Assembly (NCBI RefSeq): GCF_014212495.1
Contig: NZ_JACKZC010000003.1
Location: forward strand, 347,992 to 411,991
Source of the DNA: Pontibacter sp. Tf4
Lineage (GTDB): Bacteria; Bacteroidota; Bacteroidia; Cytophagales; Hymenobacteraceae
Length of the DNA: 64,000 bases
Direction: 5' to 3'
The first letter of the stretch is position 1. Each line of letters begins with the position of its first letter. A program made the translations under genes and the position numbers. The notes under the pieces were generated by a model. That model was not told where the DNA came from. It made no database searches and saw nothing but the letters and a program-made list of their open reading frames with translations. Positions 23,290 to 32,957 of the stretch are shown one piece after another.

Positions 23290-26148
23290 TTAAATTAAAG
23301 GTATTTTAACTATAAAATGAGTATCGGTCTGTGTGACTACCATCTTCTGTGCACCCAATAAATGGTAGCGTTTGCGTATGTTCTGCAAGCCTATGTTAGT
23401 TGATAACACCGGGTTCTGTTTAGGCTGAAAGTTGTTCTGCATCACTATAAAATCATCCTGCTCAAACACCTGTACCTGTAAAGGCCGGGATTTGGAAATG
23501 ATGTTGTGCTTAATGGCATTTTCGAGCAGCAACTGCAGCGTAAGCGGGGCAATCTGTTTCTGCAGCGATGCTTCGGGCACAGCTATAGTTACTTCCAGGT
23601 TATCGCGGTAGCGCTGCTGTTGCAGGTACACGTAATCGCGCAGCAGGTCCAGTTCTTCCTGCAGTGGTATCAGGTCCTTTTCGCGCAGGGTCAGCATCAC
23701 CCTGAAAAAATCCGACAGCTTTTCGACATACACCACGGCAGCCTCAGGGTCTTCTTCTATAGTAGAAATAAGCGTATTAAAACTATTGAACAGGAAATGC
23801 GGATTTACCTGGCTTTTCAGGGTCTCGAACTGGAACATGACCTTGTCTTTTTCCTGCCGGTTTGCCTCGCGCAGGCGCTTTTCACGGCCTTTTACAAACA
23901 GATACAACCCGGAGGCGGCCGCCAGAAAAGTTAAACCATAGAACCAGTAGGTACGCCAGAAAGGAGGCCGGATTTCAAACGCATAATCCACAGCATTGGC
24001 ATAGGGGAATTGCGACGTGGCCGAAGACACTACCTGGAAACGATACTTGCCCGGTGGCAGGTTCGGGTAGGTAATGCTGTGGTTCCGGGACTCGGTCCAG
24101 CTGCGGTCGTAGCCGTTTAATTTTACGCTATAGGTAATATCCTCGGGGTTCTGATACCACAGCCCGGTATAGTTAAACGTAAGGTGGTTGCTGTCGTGGT
24201 CGAAAATGCGTTGCCCCTGCACCGATTTAAAGAAAACCTGTACATCCTGCAGTCGTGTGGTAGCCTCGTGCTGTGCAGCCGCAAAAGCCGGATCGTAGCA
24301 GAGCAACCCGTTCTGTGTGCCCAGCCAGATGCGCCCGTCAGGTCCGGTGCTTATTACATTCAGGTTGGGGTCCGGTTCCTGTATGCCGGCTGCTCTGCCA
24401 TAAAAGCGAACCGTGTTTTGCTCTGGCTGCAGCACATCCAGCCCCTGCCTGTTCAACAGCAATATATTCCCTTTTCCATCAGCCGCTATCCCGGTTATGT
24501 TCAGGTCGTGCAGCCCGTCTTTTAAACTATAGTTCCGGAAGGTGCGGCCATCGTATTTATACACGCCTTTGTTGAGCGTACTTAACCAGATGTTGCCTTT
24601 CCGGTCTTCGGTAATAGAGTAAACAGTGCGGCTTAGCAGGCCATCTTTTTCAGAAAAATTGGTGAATTTACCATTTTGCAGCATCGTCAGCCCTTTGCCA
24701 TCGGTCGCAAACCACACCCTGTTGCGGGAGTCTATAAACGCCTGGTAGATGTAGTTGATGCCCAGCCCGTCCTGCTGCGTAAAGTTCCGGAAACTATAGT
24801 TCAGCCCATCCGTGTGTCCTGCTCCGTTTATGGTACATTTCGATACGCCGCCTAAAGTGGCAAGCCATAGTTCGTTGCCTTTGCCGGTAATGCTCAGCAC
24901 GTTCTCGTTTACAAGGCCATCGGTTATAGTTAATTGCTTATAGTTACCGGTTTCGGGGTTCAGGCGGAGTACACCCTGGCCCATGGTGCCCAGCCAGATG
25001 TAGCCCCATTTATCTTCGTACAGGCTCACTATCTGGAATTTATCGCGGCCGTTCATAAATACCTGTGCAGGGGCGCCTGCCGGTTTCCTGAAAAAGCCTT
25101 GGTTGGTGGCAAACCAGGTGCTGTTGTCGCGGGCAGCAAGCACGGCGTGTATGGTCTGCCCTTTCAGTTGCGGAATGCTCCGGATGGCGGTATTGGCGCG
25201 CTGCAGTGTCGGGGAGTTACCGGCTACCCAGATGTATCCTTCGCGGTCCGTTAGCAGGTCGGTTACTTTCTGTTTTGGTAATCCTGCCGGTTCCAGGCGT
25301 TTGCCGTCTGCCTGTAGCCAGTAAAGCCCGGCATCAGTACCAACCCATGTGCCGTTCTGGTGTGGTTGCAGCAGACTGATGCTTCCATAGCTCCAGCTTT
25401 TGCTCGCCTCCGGCGTAGTGAACTTCCCGGTCTCAGGGTTATAGTTTGTCAGGCCTGCACTCTGCATCCCGATCAGCATTTGGCCGGTAGGCAGCGCGCT
25501 TATAGTTGTTACGATGTTGTCAGGCAGGCCTTTTCCGGAGTCGAGCACTTCTATAGCTGGCCTGTTATTTTTAAGTTTGATGATGGCAACACCTCGGTCC
25601 GTACCAACCCACACCCGTCCCTGGTTATCTTCTGCTAAACTATAGGTATAGTCGTCGGGCAGCCCTTGTTTGGTGCCAATGTGGTAAAACCGATTGCCTT
25701 TGCCAACATAAAGCCCCTGCCCATAGGTCGCTACCCACAGATCCTTATTTTTGGCCTGGAGAATTGCAGCAATAGGGCTGTTGATCTGTTTCCCGTTCCG
25801 GATGACAGGTTTAAGTTCTGAGCCATTTACACGGGCAAGCAGGCCGTCTTCAAATCCAACCCATAGTTGGTTTTCCGCATCTTCGTAAACCGCCGAAACT
25901 ATAGAGTTTTTACCGGCTTCTCCCGGCAACCCCACCTGCTGAAAACCTGTGGCAGTATAGCGCAGCAAACCTTCGGAGGTGCCCAGCCACACAAATCCCT
26001 GCCTGTCCTGCAGCAGGCGCCTCACTTTCACGGGCTGGTTATTCAGTTCTACTTCGGTTGTGTTGAAATGCAGCACCTGGCCTGTCGCCGTAAACTGCAA
26101 CAGTGCCAGCATGCAGGCCGCCACAACACCTTTTACCCGTAGTTTCAT
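23290..26148 (-). CDS. Two-component propeller sensor histidine kinase (LytS-type)
   Basis: A 952-residue membrane sensor. It has a signal peptide, then many Reg_prop propeller repeats (WLGTSEGLLRY, WVGFEDGLL, WVGTDRGVA and others, about residues 30-610), a Y_Y_Y domain (about 640-730, YSVKLNGYDRSW), one transmembrane helix (YWFYGLTFLAAASGLYLFV) and a LytS-type kinase with phospho-His in NPHFLFNSFN. The C-terminal ATPase region includes LLLENAIKHN. The class usually senses polysaccharide breakdown products, but here no carbohydrate genes are near. The gene sits 4 bases from the YceI gene and 10 bases from the LytTR gene. Confidence 0.92.
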   Translation of the reverse strand: MKLRVKGVVAACMLALLQFTATGQVLHFNTTEVELNNQPVKVRRLLQDRQGFVWLGTSEGLLRYTATGFQQVGLPGEAGKNSIVSAVYEDAENQLWVGFEDGLLARVNGSELKPVIRNGKQINSPIAAILQAKNKDLWVATYGQGLYVGKGNRFYHIGTKQGLPDDYTYSLAEDNQGRVWVGTDRGVAIIKLKNNRPAIEVLDSGKGLPDNIVTTISALPTGQMLIGMQSAGLTNYNPETGKFTTPEASKSWSYGSISLLQPHQNGTWVGTDAGLYWLQADGKRLEPAGLPKQKVTDLLTDREGYIWVAGNSPTLQRANTAIRSIPQLKGQTIHAVLAARDNSTWFATNQGFFRKPAGAPAQVFMNGRDKFQIVSLYEDKWGYIWLGTMGQGVLRLNPETGNYKQLTITDGLVNENVLSITGKGNELWLATLGGVSKCTINGAGHTDGLNYSFRNFTQQDGLGINYIYQAFIDSRNRVWFATDGKGLTMLQNGKFTNFSEKDGLLSRTVYSITEDRKGNIWLSTLNKGVYKYDGRTFRNYSLKDGLHDLNITGIAADGKGNILLLNRQGLDVLQPEQNTVRFYGRAAGIQEPDPNLNVISTGPDGRIWLGTQNGLLCYDPAFAAAQHEATTRLQDVQVFFKSVQGQRIFDHDSNHLTFNYTGLWYQNPEDITYSVKLNGYDRSWTESRNHSITYPNLPPGKYRFQVVSSATSQFPYANAVDYAFEIRPPFWRTYWFYGLTFLAAASGLYLFVKGREKRLREANRQEKDKVMFQFETLKSQVNPHFLFNSFNTLISTIEEDPEAAVVYVEKLSDFFRVMLTLREKDLIPLQEELDLLRDYVYLQQQRYRDNLEVTIAVPEASLQKQIAPLTLQLLLENAIKHNIISKSRPLQVQVFEQDDFIVMQNNFQPKQNPVLSTNIGLQNIRKRYHLLGAQKMVVTQTDTHFIVKIPLI

Positions 26149-26151
26149 GGG

Positions 26152-26724
26152 TTATTTCTGGGGCGTAAGTGTTGCCGACATCTCCACCAGTATCTCTTCG
26201 GCAATTTTCTGGTACACTACTTTTGGGATGGTGATGTTATGCTCCTGCAGCGGAACTATAAAACTGCTCTCCACGCGTATTTGCCCGCCTTTTATGGCCA
26301 GGTTTGCTTTTATGATGCGCTCTACCTCCACGCCATGCACAGACAGCTTCCCTTTAGCCCGTACACTATAGCTGCCATCTTTCGTGAAATCGATGGGCTC
26401 TATGATCTTACCGGAGAAAGTGCAGTTGGGGTAACGGGCACTCTCCATGTAATTTTCGTTGAAGTGCTCGCGTTGCAGGGCGCTGTTAAATCCTTCAAAC
26501 GACTCGTTAGCCACCGAAAAGGCAAAGGTCTGGTCTTCGGTGCGGATCAGGCCTTTCAGCTTGGTGGAGCTGGCTTCAATGAGCTCGAGCGGAGCATCCG
26601 ACTTAAAATGAATACGGCCTTCAGCAATACGGTATAGCTGTGTAGCCGGCTGCCGCACCGTAAATCCTGCACAAACTATAACTGTAGCTATAGTTAACAG
26701 CCAACTCCATCTTTTCGCTTGCAT
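26152..26724 (-). CDS. YceI family protein (second of two)
   Basis: A 190-residue exported protein, signal peptide within residues 1-30 (WSWLLTIATVIVCAGF). The YceI pattern is visible: GRIHFKSDAPLELIEA, FAFSVANESFEGFNSALQRE, HFNENYMESARYPNCTFSG and GKLSVHGVEVERII. It resembles the protein at 19295-19852 but is clearly diverged. It is the first gene of an operon with the propeller kinase and LytTR regulator. A regulatory or ligand-presenting role for that sensor is possible. Confidence 0.87.
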   Translation of the reverse strand: MQAKRWSWLLTIATVIVCAGFTVRQPATQLYRIAEGRIHFKSDAPLELIEASSTKLKGLIRTEDQTFAFSVANESFEGFNSALQREHFNENYMESARYPNCTFSGKIIEPIDFTKDGSYSVRAKGKLSVHGVEVERIIKANLAIKGGQIRVESSFIVPLQEHNITIPKVVYQKIAEEILVEMSATLTPQK

Positions 26725-26821
26725 CTGCCTTAGCTTTTAAAGTTTAAAACGTACCTGCCGGCACCCTTTGTATCTGAATAAAACAGGTAAAAATAATAAA
26801 ATTCCGGAATTGCCCAAGCAC

Positions 26822-26851
26822 AAAAAAAGGGAGCTACCAAAGGCAACTCCC
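26822..26851 (-). terminator. Rho-independent terminator of ohr
   Basis: Read on the minus strand: GGGAGUUGCC-uuu-GGUAGCUCCC followed by seven T. All ten positions pair when two G-U pairs are allowed. Confidence 0.8.
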
Positions 26852-26880
26852 GCTTGCTTTATAATTCTGAACTTACTGAG

Positions 26881-27297
26881 TTACACAACGTCCAGGTGTA
26901 CTTCCACATTCCCCTGCACGCCTATAGAGTACGGGCAAATCTGATGGGCTTCTTCCACCATCTGGCGGGCTTTTTCCTTATCCAATCCTTTCAGGTCTAC
27001 TTCCAGTTTTACGCCTAAACCATATCTGCCATCTTCGTCCTTCAGCAGGTCTACGTGTGCTTTTACGGTAGAGGCAGGGTCGAGCCGTTCGTGGTGTTTG
27101 CCGGCCACTACCAGCAGAGCACTCTGGAAACAGGCCGCGTAGCCGGCAGCAAAAAGCTGTTCGGGGTTGGTTTTTCCTTTCTCACCGCCCAGCCCTTCCG
27201 GTAACGACAGCGGCATGTCCAGCACACCATCCGACGACGAAACATGGCCCCGGCGACCACCTGTGGCAGTTACTTCTGCCGTATATAGTTTTTCCAT
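26881..27297 (-). CDS. ohr: Organic hydroperoxide resistance protein
   Basis: A 138-residue OsmC/Ohr-family thiol peroxidase, which reduces organic hydroperoxides and fatty-acid peroxides in the cytoplasm using lipoylated partners. The two catalytic cysteines are Cys56 (in AAGYAACFQSALL) and Cys121 (in HQICPYSIG). The N-terminal motif YTAEVTATGGRRGHV is typical. The gene is monocistronic, with a good terminator behind it (26822-26851). No OhrR is adjacent in this window. Confidence 0.93.
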   Translation of the reverse strand: MEKLYTAEVTATGGRRGHVSSSDGVLDMPLSLPEGLGGEKGKTNPEQLFAAGYAACFQSALLVVAGKHHERLDPASTVKAHVDLLKDEDGRYGLGVKLEVDLKGLDKEKARQMVEEAHQICPYSIGVQGNVEVHLDVV

Positions 27298-27432
27298 AGC
27301 TTTTAAAATGGGTTTATAGTTCTTTTACAGATTATAATTAACCTGATCTCGGGAGCTAATGTTTTGCTTTTCAAAAGTATAAGGGCCGCCAGCAACTATA
27401 GCTGTAAACTATCTTATACATTTTTAAAGGGA

Positions 27433-27466
27433 TTGTTTCCTTTTATCGGCTTTGTTTCTATTTTTG
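27433..27466 (+). promoter_or_regulatory. Putative promoter of tRNA-Arg
   Basis: TTGTTT at about 27433 and TATTTTTG at 27459-27466, the latter a match to the TAnnTTTG box of Bacteroidota, 10 bases before the tRNA. Confidence 0.5.
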
Positions 27467-27476
27467 CACACGTCCT

Positions 27477-27550
27477 GCACCCGTAGTTCAACTGGATAGA
27501 ATATCGGATTTCGGCTCCGAGGGTTAGGGGTTCGAATCCTCTCGGGTGCA
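27477..27550 (+). tRNA. tRNA-Arg (anticodon TCG)
   Basis: A 74-base cloverleaf. Acceptor GCACCCG pairs with CGGGTGC with discriminator A. The D-arm includes AACTGGATA. The anticodon stem TCGGA/TCCGA holds loop TTTCGGC (anticodon TCG, reading CGA). The T-arm is AGGGG-TTCGAAT-CCTCT. CCA is not encoded. Confidence 0.92.
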
Positions 27551-27562
27551 CAACTATAGTTT

Positions 27563-27596
27563 AAAGCCTTGCAGCAATGTAAGGCTTTTGCTTTTT
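27563..27596 (+). terminator. Terminator of tRNA-Arg
   Basis: Stem AAAGCCTT/AAGGCTTT with a 10-base loop, then TGCTTTTT, 13 bases behind the tRNA. Confidence 0.75.
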
Positions 27597-28188
27597 AAAA
27601 AACCGCCTCAACTCTATAGTTACTGTCCCCTTTCCAGCCACTTCGCTTAACTATAAACATTTAAACCTGCATCCTTTTTTTGATTTCAGGAAAATCAACA
27701 ACCCATATTTTGTACTATGCCCGATACAATATTGTCATATACAGGTAAACTAAGGGTATAATTTGTTTTTAATTTATATTATCTGAATTTTTAAAACCCG
27801 ATATTTTATCGCCCTAACCGGTAAGTAACATTTACATGCAATTACTATAGTTAAGTTCTGACAAGACCTGTTAAATGATCTGAGAATGGTAGGAGATATA
27901 ATTGGTTCTGGCTGACGGCAGGATGCCGGCAGCGGGTGAAATCAGTTAAATGCTGCACAAAACTAACTGATACCTGAAATATATTTACATAGTTATACAG
28001 ATCGCCAGAATAACCATATACCTGCATCCTGTATATACGTTTAGCCTAATATTATTGATCCGGCCCGCTCCTGCCTTTCTGTGGGGCACCGGAATTTTCA
28101 TAAAAGATATAAGGGCCGTTAACTATTTTATTTCAGTCATGCATTAAGGTACACGAGGCTTAACCACTAACACCCAGCATACGCAGAT
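27597..28188. other. AT-rich spacer without a recognised gene
   Basis: About 590 bases between tRNA-Arg and the PAS kinase gene. It has several CTATAG-type palindromes, no open frame with family character and no clear hairpin terminator. It may hold the promoter of the kinase gene, but I cannot assign one. Confidence 0.5.
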
Positions 28189-28224
28189 ATGGTGCGGCTG
28201 CAGGTGTTTATACTCCGGTTCACT

Positions 28225-31119
28225 ATGAAAAACACAGGCAACATACACATTACAGAACGGCTCCTGGACTACTCACCCGACCTGATCTGCTGTATAGACA
28301 GGCAAGGCCGTTTTATAAAAGTAAATGAAGCCAGTAAAGCAGTGCTGGGATATGAAAGCGCCGAAATGGAAGGACAGCCCTACCTGAAGTTTGTAGCCCC
28401 GGAAGACAGGGAAAGCACCATACAGATCGCCCGTAAAATAATGTATGGGCATAAAATCCAGGGCTTCGTGAATCATTATGTACGCCGTTGCGGCAAACTA
28501 TCTTCTATGGTCTGGTCGGCAGCCTGGTCTAACGAGGAGGATATGATGCTTTGCATTGCCCGTACCAACCCGGAAGCCTCCCCGATAATCACAACTTACG
28601 AAGTACATAAGGCATTAGCAGCACACGGGTCCGATGTAGTAGCCTTGCTCGATGAAGCAGGAAATTTAACACATATAGCCGGATCCATAACCAACATACT
28701 GGGGTATGTCCCGGAACAACTTACGGGCACCAATATCCGGTACCTGCTGCACTCCGAAGATGCACCCACACTATCCCATATCTGGCAGAAACTGAGTCAG
28801 GAAGAAATACCGAAGCCTGTAGCTCTCAGGCTAAGGGCGGTTGATGGTACATGGCGTCGCCTGGAAGTAACCATCAACAGACAAGTACAGGATAGTGCAG
28901 GTAAAGGCTTTACATTAACCCTTCGCCATTTATCTGAAAGCGGCCTATCGCACCGCCAACTGGAAGAGAACGAGCAGAAATACCGCGCCCTGTTCTATAA
29001 CAACCCCGATGTGATCTTTTTTGAAGACCGCGATAGCAATATAACAGAAGCTAACGAAGCCTTCAGTAAAGCATTTGACCTTCCTGTTTCAGAAGCGATC
29101 GGTAAGCCGGCCGCTGACTTCCTGCCAGCTGATATGGCCGCTGTAAACAAACAGTCGTTTCTGGAAGCGCTGCGGGGCAGTACCCTGAGGTTTGACCTGG
29201 AACTTCGGTCCGACAAAAAACGCTGCGTATTTGATACCATCAAGTTTCCGGTTACAGTAGCCGGACAGGTGGCGGGCATACAAACTATAGCTAAAGACAT
29301 TACGCCTATAGTGCGTTCTTTTGAAACGATAGAACGCCAGGCTGGTAAACTGAATACGATCCTCAACAGCATCACCGATGCCTTTTTTGCCCTGGACCAT
29401 GAATGGCGTTTTACGTATGCTAACTCCGTTTTTCTGCAGCAGGAAGGTTACTCCAAATCAGAGCTGCTTGGTAAGAGCATCTGGGAGATTTACCCGAAGG
29501 TCAAAAGCAGCCTGTTTTATGAAAAAGCGGCAGAGGCATTTGCAAGCGGCGAGGCAGCCCAATTTGAGGAAAGCTTTGACTCCGGGGTAACGTACCGGTT
29601 CAGTATCTACCCATCTGCAGAAGGTCTGTCGGTATACTATACCGATATTACCGGGCAGATGAAAACGCAGCAGGAACTCAGGAAGCTCTCGCTGGTTGCC
29701 AGCCACACGACCAATGGGGTTATCATTGCCGATAAAAAGCGCAGAATTGAATGGGTGAACGAAGGATTTACCCGCATGACGGGCTACACCCTGGCAGAAG
29801 CCGTCGGGAAAAGGCGACCCGAACTGCTGCAGGCCGATGAAGCCGGCGCGAAAGCTTACAAGGAAGCTGTCAGCAAAATGAAGTATGGCAAACCGGTATC
29901 TTTAGAGCTGCTGAACTATAAAAAGAACGGCGAGGAACTATGGCTCTCGGTGCAGATAAACCCGATCTTGGACGAACAGGGGAAGATACAGCAATTCATT
30001 ACCATCCAGACAGATATTACAGAAAGGGTTAAGTCGGCGAAGGAACTGGAGAAACTATCGCTGGTAGCAAAAGGCATTGACAACAGCGTAGTTATTACCG
30101 ATGCCGAAGGACGTACCGAATGGGTAAACGAAGGCTTTACACGCAATACAGGCTACACGCTTGCTGAAATGCTTGGCAAAAACCCCGGCGCGCTGCTCAG
30201 CGGACCGGACACCAACAAGGCTACCATCCGTAAGATCAGCCAGAATCTTAAAAAAGGCGTTCCTTTTACAGCAGAGCTTCTCAACTATAAAAAATCCGGC
30301 GAAAAGTTCTGGGTATCGATGGATATTACGCCTTTCTTTGACGAGCAGGGCTGTCTCACCAAATACATTTCCATACAACGCGACATCACGTACCGTAAAG
30401 AGGCCGAGGAGAAACAACTAAAGATGACTCGCGACCTGTACCAGCACAACAAGGACCTGCAGCAATTTACCTACATCGTGTCGCATAACCTGCGCGCGCC
30501 GGTAGCCAATGCCCTTGGCCTTGCCCACCTGCTCACCAAAGCCGACAGAACCTCTGAGGCGTTTGATGCCACCCTGTCTCACCTGAAGAAAAGTGTGCTG
30601 CAGATGGATACCGTGCTGAAAGATGTGAATACCATTCTGTCGGTGCGTAGCCGCAAAGATGTGCTGGAAAAAGAGGAAGTAAAATTTACCGATGTTTTCG
30701 GGCAGGTTTACGCCCACTTGCAGGAGCCGTTGGTAAAGTGTGGTGGTGAAGTGCAGCTGGATGTAGATAACGACCTGACGCTTTATACCAACAAGGCGTA
30801 CCTTTACAGTATTTTCCATGATCTGCTTTCCAATGCCATTAAGTACCGCTCGCAGGAGCGACTGTTGCTGGTAAAGGTTTCTGCCTTTGTGGCAACCGGC
30901 GGAGGTACCGTCATTCAGTTTTCTGATAACGGGATGGGGTTTGATACGGAGAAAGCCGGCGACAACGTTTTCGGACTATACAAGCGGTTTCATATCCATA
31001 CCAAAGGCAGAGGCCTCGGTCTTTTCCTGGTAAAAACAAGTGTTGAAGCCCTTGGCGGAACTATAGAAGTGGAAAGCCAGGTAGATGTTGGTACAAATTT
31101 CATGATCTACTTACCCTGA
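28225..31119 (+). CDS. Multi-PAS sensor histidine kinase
   Basis: A soluble kinase of about 964 residues, or 976 from the earlier ATG at 28189. About six PAS domains in a row take residues 15-745. The first starts LLDYSPDLICCIDRQG. The last two are a recent-looking duplication (RRIEWVNEGFTRMTGYTLAE and GRTEWVNEGFTRNTGYTLAE). The kinase core follows: phospho-His in FTYIVSHNLRAPV, N-box LLSNAIKYRS, G1 FSDNGMGFD, and G2 GRGLGLFLVK. No membrane helix is seen, so it senses an intracellular cue. It is 6 bases upstream of a single-domain response regulator, its likely partner. Confidence 0.92.
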   Translation: MKNTGNIHITERLLDYSPDLICCIDRQGRFIKVNEASKAVLGYESAEMEGQPYLKFVAPEDRESTIQIARKIMYGHKIQGFVNHYVRRCGKLSSMVWSAAWSNEEDMMLCIARTNPEASPIITTYEVHKALAAHGSDVVALLDEAGNLTHIAGSITNILGYVPEQLTGTNIRYLLHSEDAPTLSHIWQKLSQEEIPKPVALRLRAVDGTWRRLEVTINRQVQDSAGKGFTLTLRHLSESGLSHRQLEENEQKYRALFYNNPDVIFFEDRDSNITEANEAFSKAFDLPVSEAIGKPAADFLPADMAAVNKQSFLEALRGSTLRFDLELRSDKKRCVFDTIKFPVTVAGQVAGIQTIAKDITPIVRSFETIERQAGKLNTILNSITDAFFALDHEWRFTYANSVFLQQEGYSKSELLGKSIWEIYPKVKSSLFYEKAAEAFASGEAAQFEESFDSGVTYRFSIYPSAEGLSVYYTDITGQMKTQQELRKLSLVASHTTNGVIIADKKRRIEWVNEGFTRMTGYTLAEAVGKRRPELLQADEAGAKAYKEAVSKMKYGKPVSLELLNYKKNGEELWLSVQINPILDEQGKIQQFITIQTDITERVKSAKELEKLSLVAKGIDNSVVITDAEGRTEWVNEGFTRNTGYTLAEMLGKNPGALLSGPDTNKATIRKISQNLKKGVPFTAELLNYKKSGEKFWVSMDITPFFDEQGCLTKYISIQRDITYRKEAEEKQLKMTRDLYQHNKDLQQFTYIVSHNLRAPVANALGLAHLLTKADRTSEAFDATLSHLKKSVLQMDTVLKDVNTILSVRSRKDVLEKEEVKFTDVFGQVYAHLQEPLVKCGGEVQLDVDNDLTLYTNKAYLYSIFHDLLSNAIKYRSQERLLLVKVSAFVATGGGTVIQFSDNGMGFDTEKAGDNVFGLYKRFHIHTKGRGLGLFLVKTSVEALGGTIEVESQVDVGTNFMIYLP

Positions 31120-31125
31120 TAACGC

Positions 31126-31533
31126 ATGAAGGTATTCCTTATCGACGACGACCAGATCAGCAATTTCCTGACGGAACAGGTGCTGGCAGAAGAGAACTTT
31201 GCAAGCGAAATACATGCTTTTGAATCGGCGGAAGAGGCGCTGAACCTGCTGCTGCAGGATGTACCCCAGAACATACCCGATATTATTTTCCTGGACCTGA
31301 ACATGCCATCTATCAACGGCTGGGAGTTCCTGGATGCCTTGAGACCTTACAGCCAGTATTTTAAGGATTCCTGCCACATCTATATCCTCACCTCGTCGCT
31401 GGACCTGGCTGATACGGTACGCGCCCGGGATTATAAACTTGTAACCAGGCTTATCCATAAACCCTTCGACACCGAAGAAGCCCGTCTTATTTTACAGGAG
31501 GTTAGCGGTGAGCCGGATGAACATCCTTTTTAA
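31126..31533 (+). CDS. Single-domain response regulator
   Basis: A 135-residue CheY-like receiver with no output domain. The acidic pocket is IDDDQ (residues 6-10), the phospho-acceptor Asp is in IIFLDLNMPSINGWEF, Thr/Ser is in IYILTSS, and Lys is in LIHKPFD. It lies 6 bases after the multi-PAS kinase gene. Its output must be by protein interaction or phosphorelay. Confidence 0.92.
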   Translation: MKVFLIDDDQISNFLTEQVLAEENFASEIHAFESAEEALNLLLQDVPQNIPDIIFLDLNMPSINGWEFLDALRPYSQYFKDSCHIYILTSSLDLADTVRARDYKLVTRLIHKPFDTEEARLILQEVSGEPDEHPF

Positions 31534-31631
31534 GTATTTTTCAGGATAACTATAGTTGGCAACTATAGTTTATAGTTTGTAACCGTAGGCCTTGTATTTT
31601 TAAATCAACCGCTATATTTTGCTGTTGCATT

Positions 31632-31705
31632 CGGGGTGTAGCGTAGCCTGGTATCGCGCCAGCATGGGGTGCTGGAGGTCGTGGGTTCGAATCCCGCCAC
31701 TCCGA
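31632..31705 (+). tRNA. tRNA-Pro (anticodon GGG)
   Basis: A 74-base cloverleaf. Acceptor CGGGGTG pairs with CACTCCG (one G-U) with discriminator A. The anticodon stem CCAGC/GCTGG holds loop ATGGGGT (anticodon GGG). The T-arm is GTGGG-TTCGAAT-CCCGC. CCA is not encoded. Confidence 0.92.
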
Positions 31706-31711
31706 CAAAAC

Positions 31712-31749
31712 AAAAAGCTCTTCCGGTATAGTTGCCGGAAGAGCTTTTT
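31712..31749. terminator. Bidirectional terminator
   Basis: A 15-base perfect stem AAAAAGCTCTTCCGG/CCGGAAGAGCTTTTT with an 8-base loop. It serves tRNA-Pro on the plus strand and the PepSY gene on the minus strand. Confidence 0.9.
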
Positions 31750-31754
31750 TATAT

Positions 31755-32885
31755 CTACTTTAAAGTAACAGCCTGAGAACGGGGACTTTTCACTTTCTTC
31801 CCTCTTTTCCGGTTCCGCCAGATAATGATACCGCTTATCCATAGTACGGCAGGCATCAGGCCGGTCAGGAACCAGAGTATGCGGGTAAACCAACCGCCGA
31901 TTTCACCAAAATGGATCGGAACAAACCAGTTGCGGGTCAGCTGCCGGCCTGCCGGGGCGGTATGCGGCTCATAAGCATAAAGAATGTTACCTGTATACTG
32001 ATCGATGTACACCTGCGGTCTGTATTCCGGGCCGGCATCAATTTCAGCTGTATTCACCACCGAAAAATAAACCCTGTCCGCACTATCCTTCGGCATGATC
32101 AGGTTGCGCTTATGATATGCCGGGTACATCTGCTCCATCATGTCCAGGGTCTGGGCTATAGTTAGCTGCGGCAGGTCCGGGCGGTATGTTGATTTTAACT
32201 TCGTCGGGTCCGGAGTCGGCTCTTCGGCACGAGTAACATAGTCCACAACAGTTTGCACCTCTTCCGAAAAAGCAAAATATACACCTGTTAAGCTCACCAG
32301 CACCAGCGGAAGGCTGAAGTAAAAACCGAAAACCTTATGAATATCGTAATTGCGGCGCTTAAAACTGACATCGCGCTTCAGGCGGAAGCCATCTCTCAGC
32401 TGCTTTCTTTTATACGGCAGCCACAGGTACAAACCCGACGAGATAAGTACCAGTACCAGAAACAACGAACTGATACCCGTAATTACCGAACCGATCTCTC
32501 CTACCGTCAGTTGCCGGTGCACTTCCAGTACATCGTCCAGTATGCCTCTCCTTTTGCTCATCTCCCCGAGGTAGTTGCCGGTGACGCCATCGTAAAAAAC
32601 AAACTCCTTCTTGCCTTCTACCTTCAGGATATAGTTATCCAGCTCCCGCAACGGAAAATAAACGGTGGTTACATTGCCTCCGAACTGCGCTTCTGCTCTG
32701 GTAACTATAGCATTGGCAGGCACAGGCCGGGCACCGGGGTTAGCGTTCTGGTACAGGTCAGCGTACAGCAGGCGGGTAAGTTCCGGCTGAAACACGTAAA
32801 CCGAGCCCGTTACACCTACCACCGACAATACAGCGCCGGCGGTAAGGCCTACCCAAAGGTGCAGTTGCAGGATCAGTTTTCTCAT
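31755..32885 (-). CDS. PepSY-associated TM helix protein (iron-uptake type)
   Basis: A 376-residue inner-membrane protein of the PepSY_TM family. It has four transmembrane segments (near residues 8-30, 135-160, 190-215 and 335-360) with periplasmic PepSY-type regions between. WVGLTAGAVLSVVGVTGSVYVF, the first helix, and IHKVFGFYFSLPLVLVSLTGVYFAF, the third, are typical when read in parts. Such proteins accompany TonB siderophore receptors and are thought to reduce or help release iron. It is 72 bases downstream of the TonB receptor gene on the same strand and probably co-transcribed. Confidence 0.88.
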   Translation of the reverse strand: MRKLILQLHLWVGLTAGAVLSVVGVTGSVYVFQPELTRLLYADLYQNANPGARPVPANAIVTRAEAQFGGNVTTVYFPLRELDNYILKVEGKKEFVFYDGVTGNYLGEMSKRRGILDDVLEVHRQLTVGEIGSVITGISSLFLVLVLISSGLYLWLPYKRKQLRDGFRLKRDVSFKRRNYDIHKVFGFYFSLPLVLVSLTGVYFAFSEEVQTVVDYVTRAEEPTPDPTKLKSTYRPDLPQLTIAQTLDMMEQMYPAYHKRNLIMPKDSADRVYFSVVNTAEIDAGPEYRPQVYIDQYTGNILYAYEPHTAPAGRQLTRNWFVPIHFGEIGGWFTRILWFLTGLMPAVLWISGIIIWRNRKRGKKVKSPRSQAVTLK

Positions 32886-32957
32886 ATGGGGTAAAACAAA
32901 CCAGCGGCACAGCCTGAGCAGCGCCGCCGGTTATAGCAAAACTATAGTTTTTTATCT

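Noticed and set aside
31612..31893. A minus-strand open frame across tRNA-Pro
   Set aside because: It overlaps a clear tRNA and the end of the PepSY gene; the translated tail is the familiar tRNA-derived artefact.
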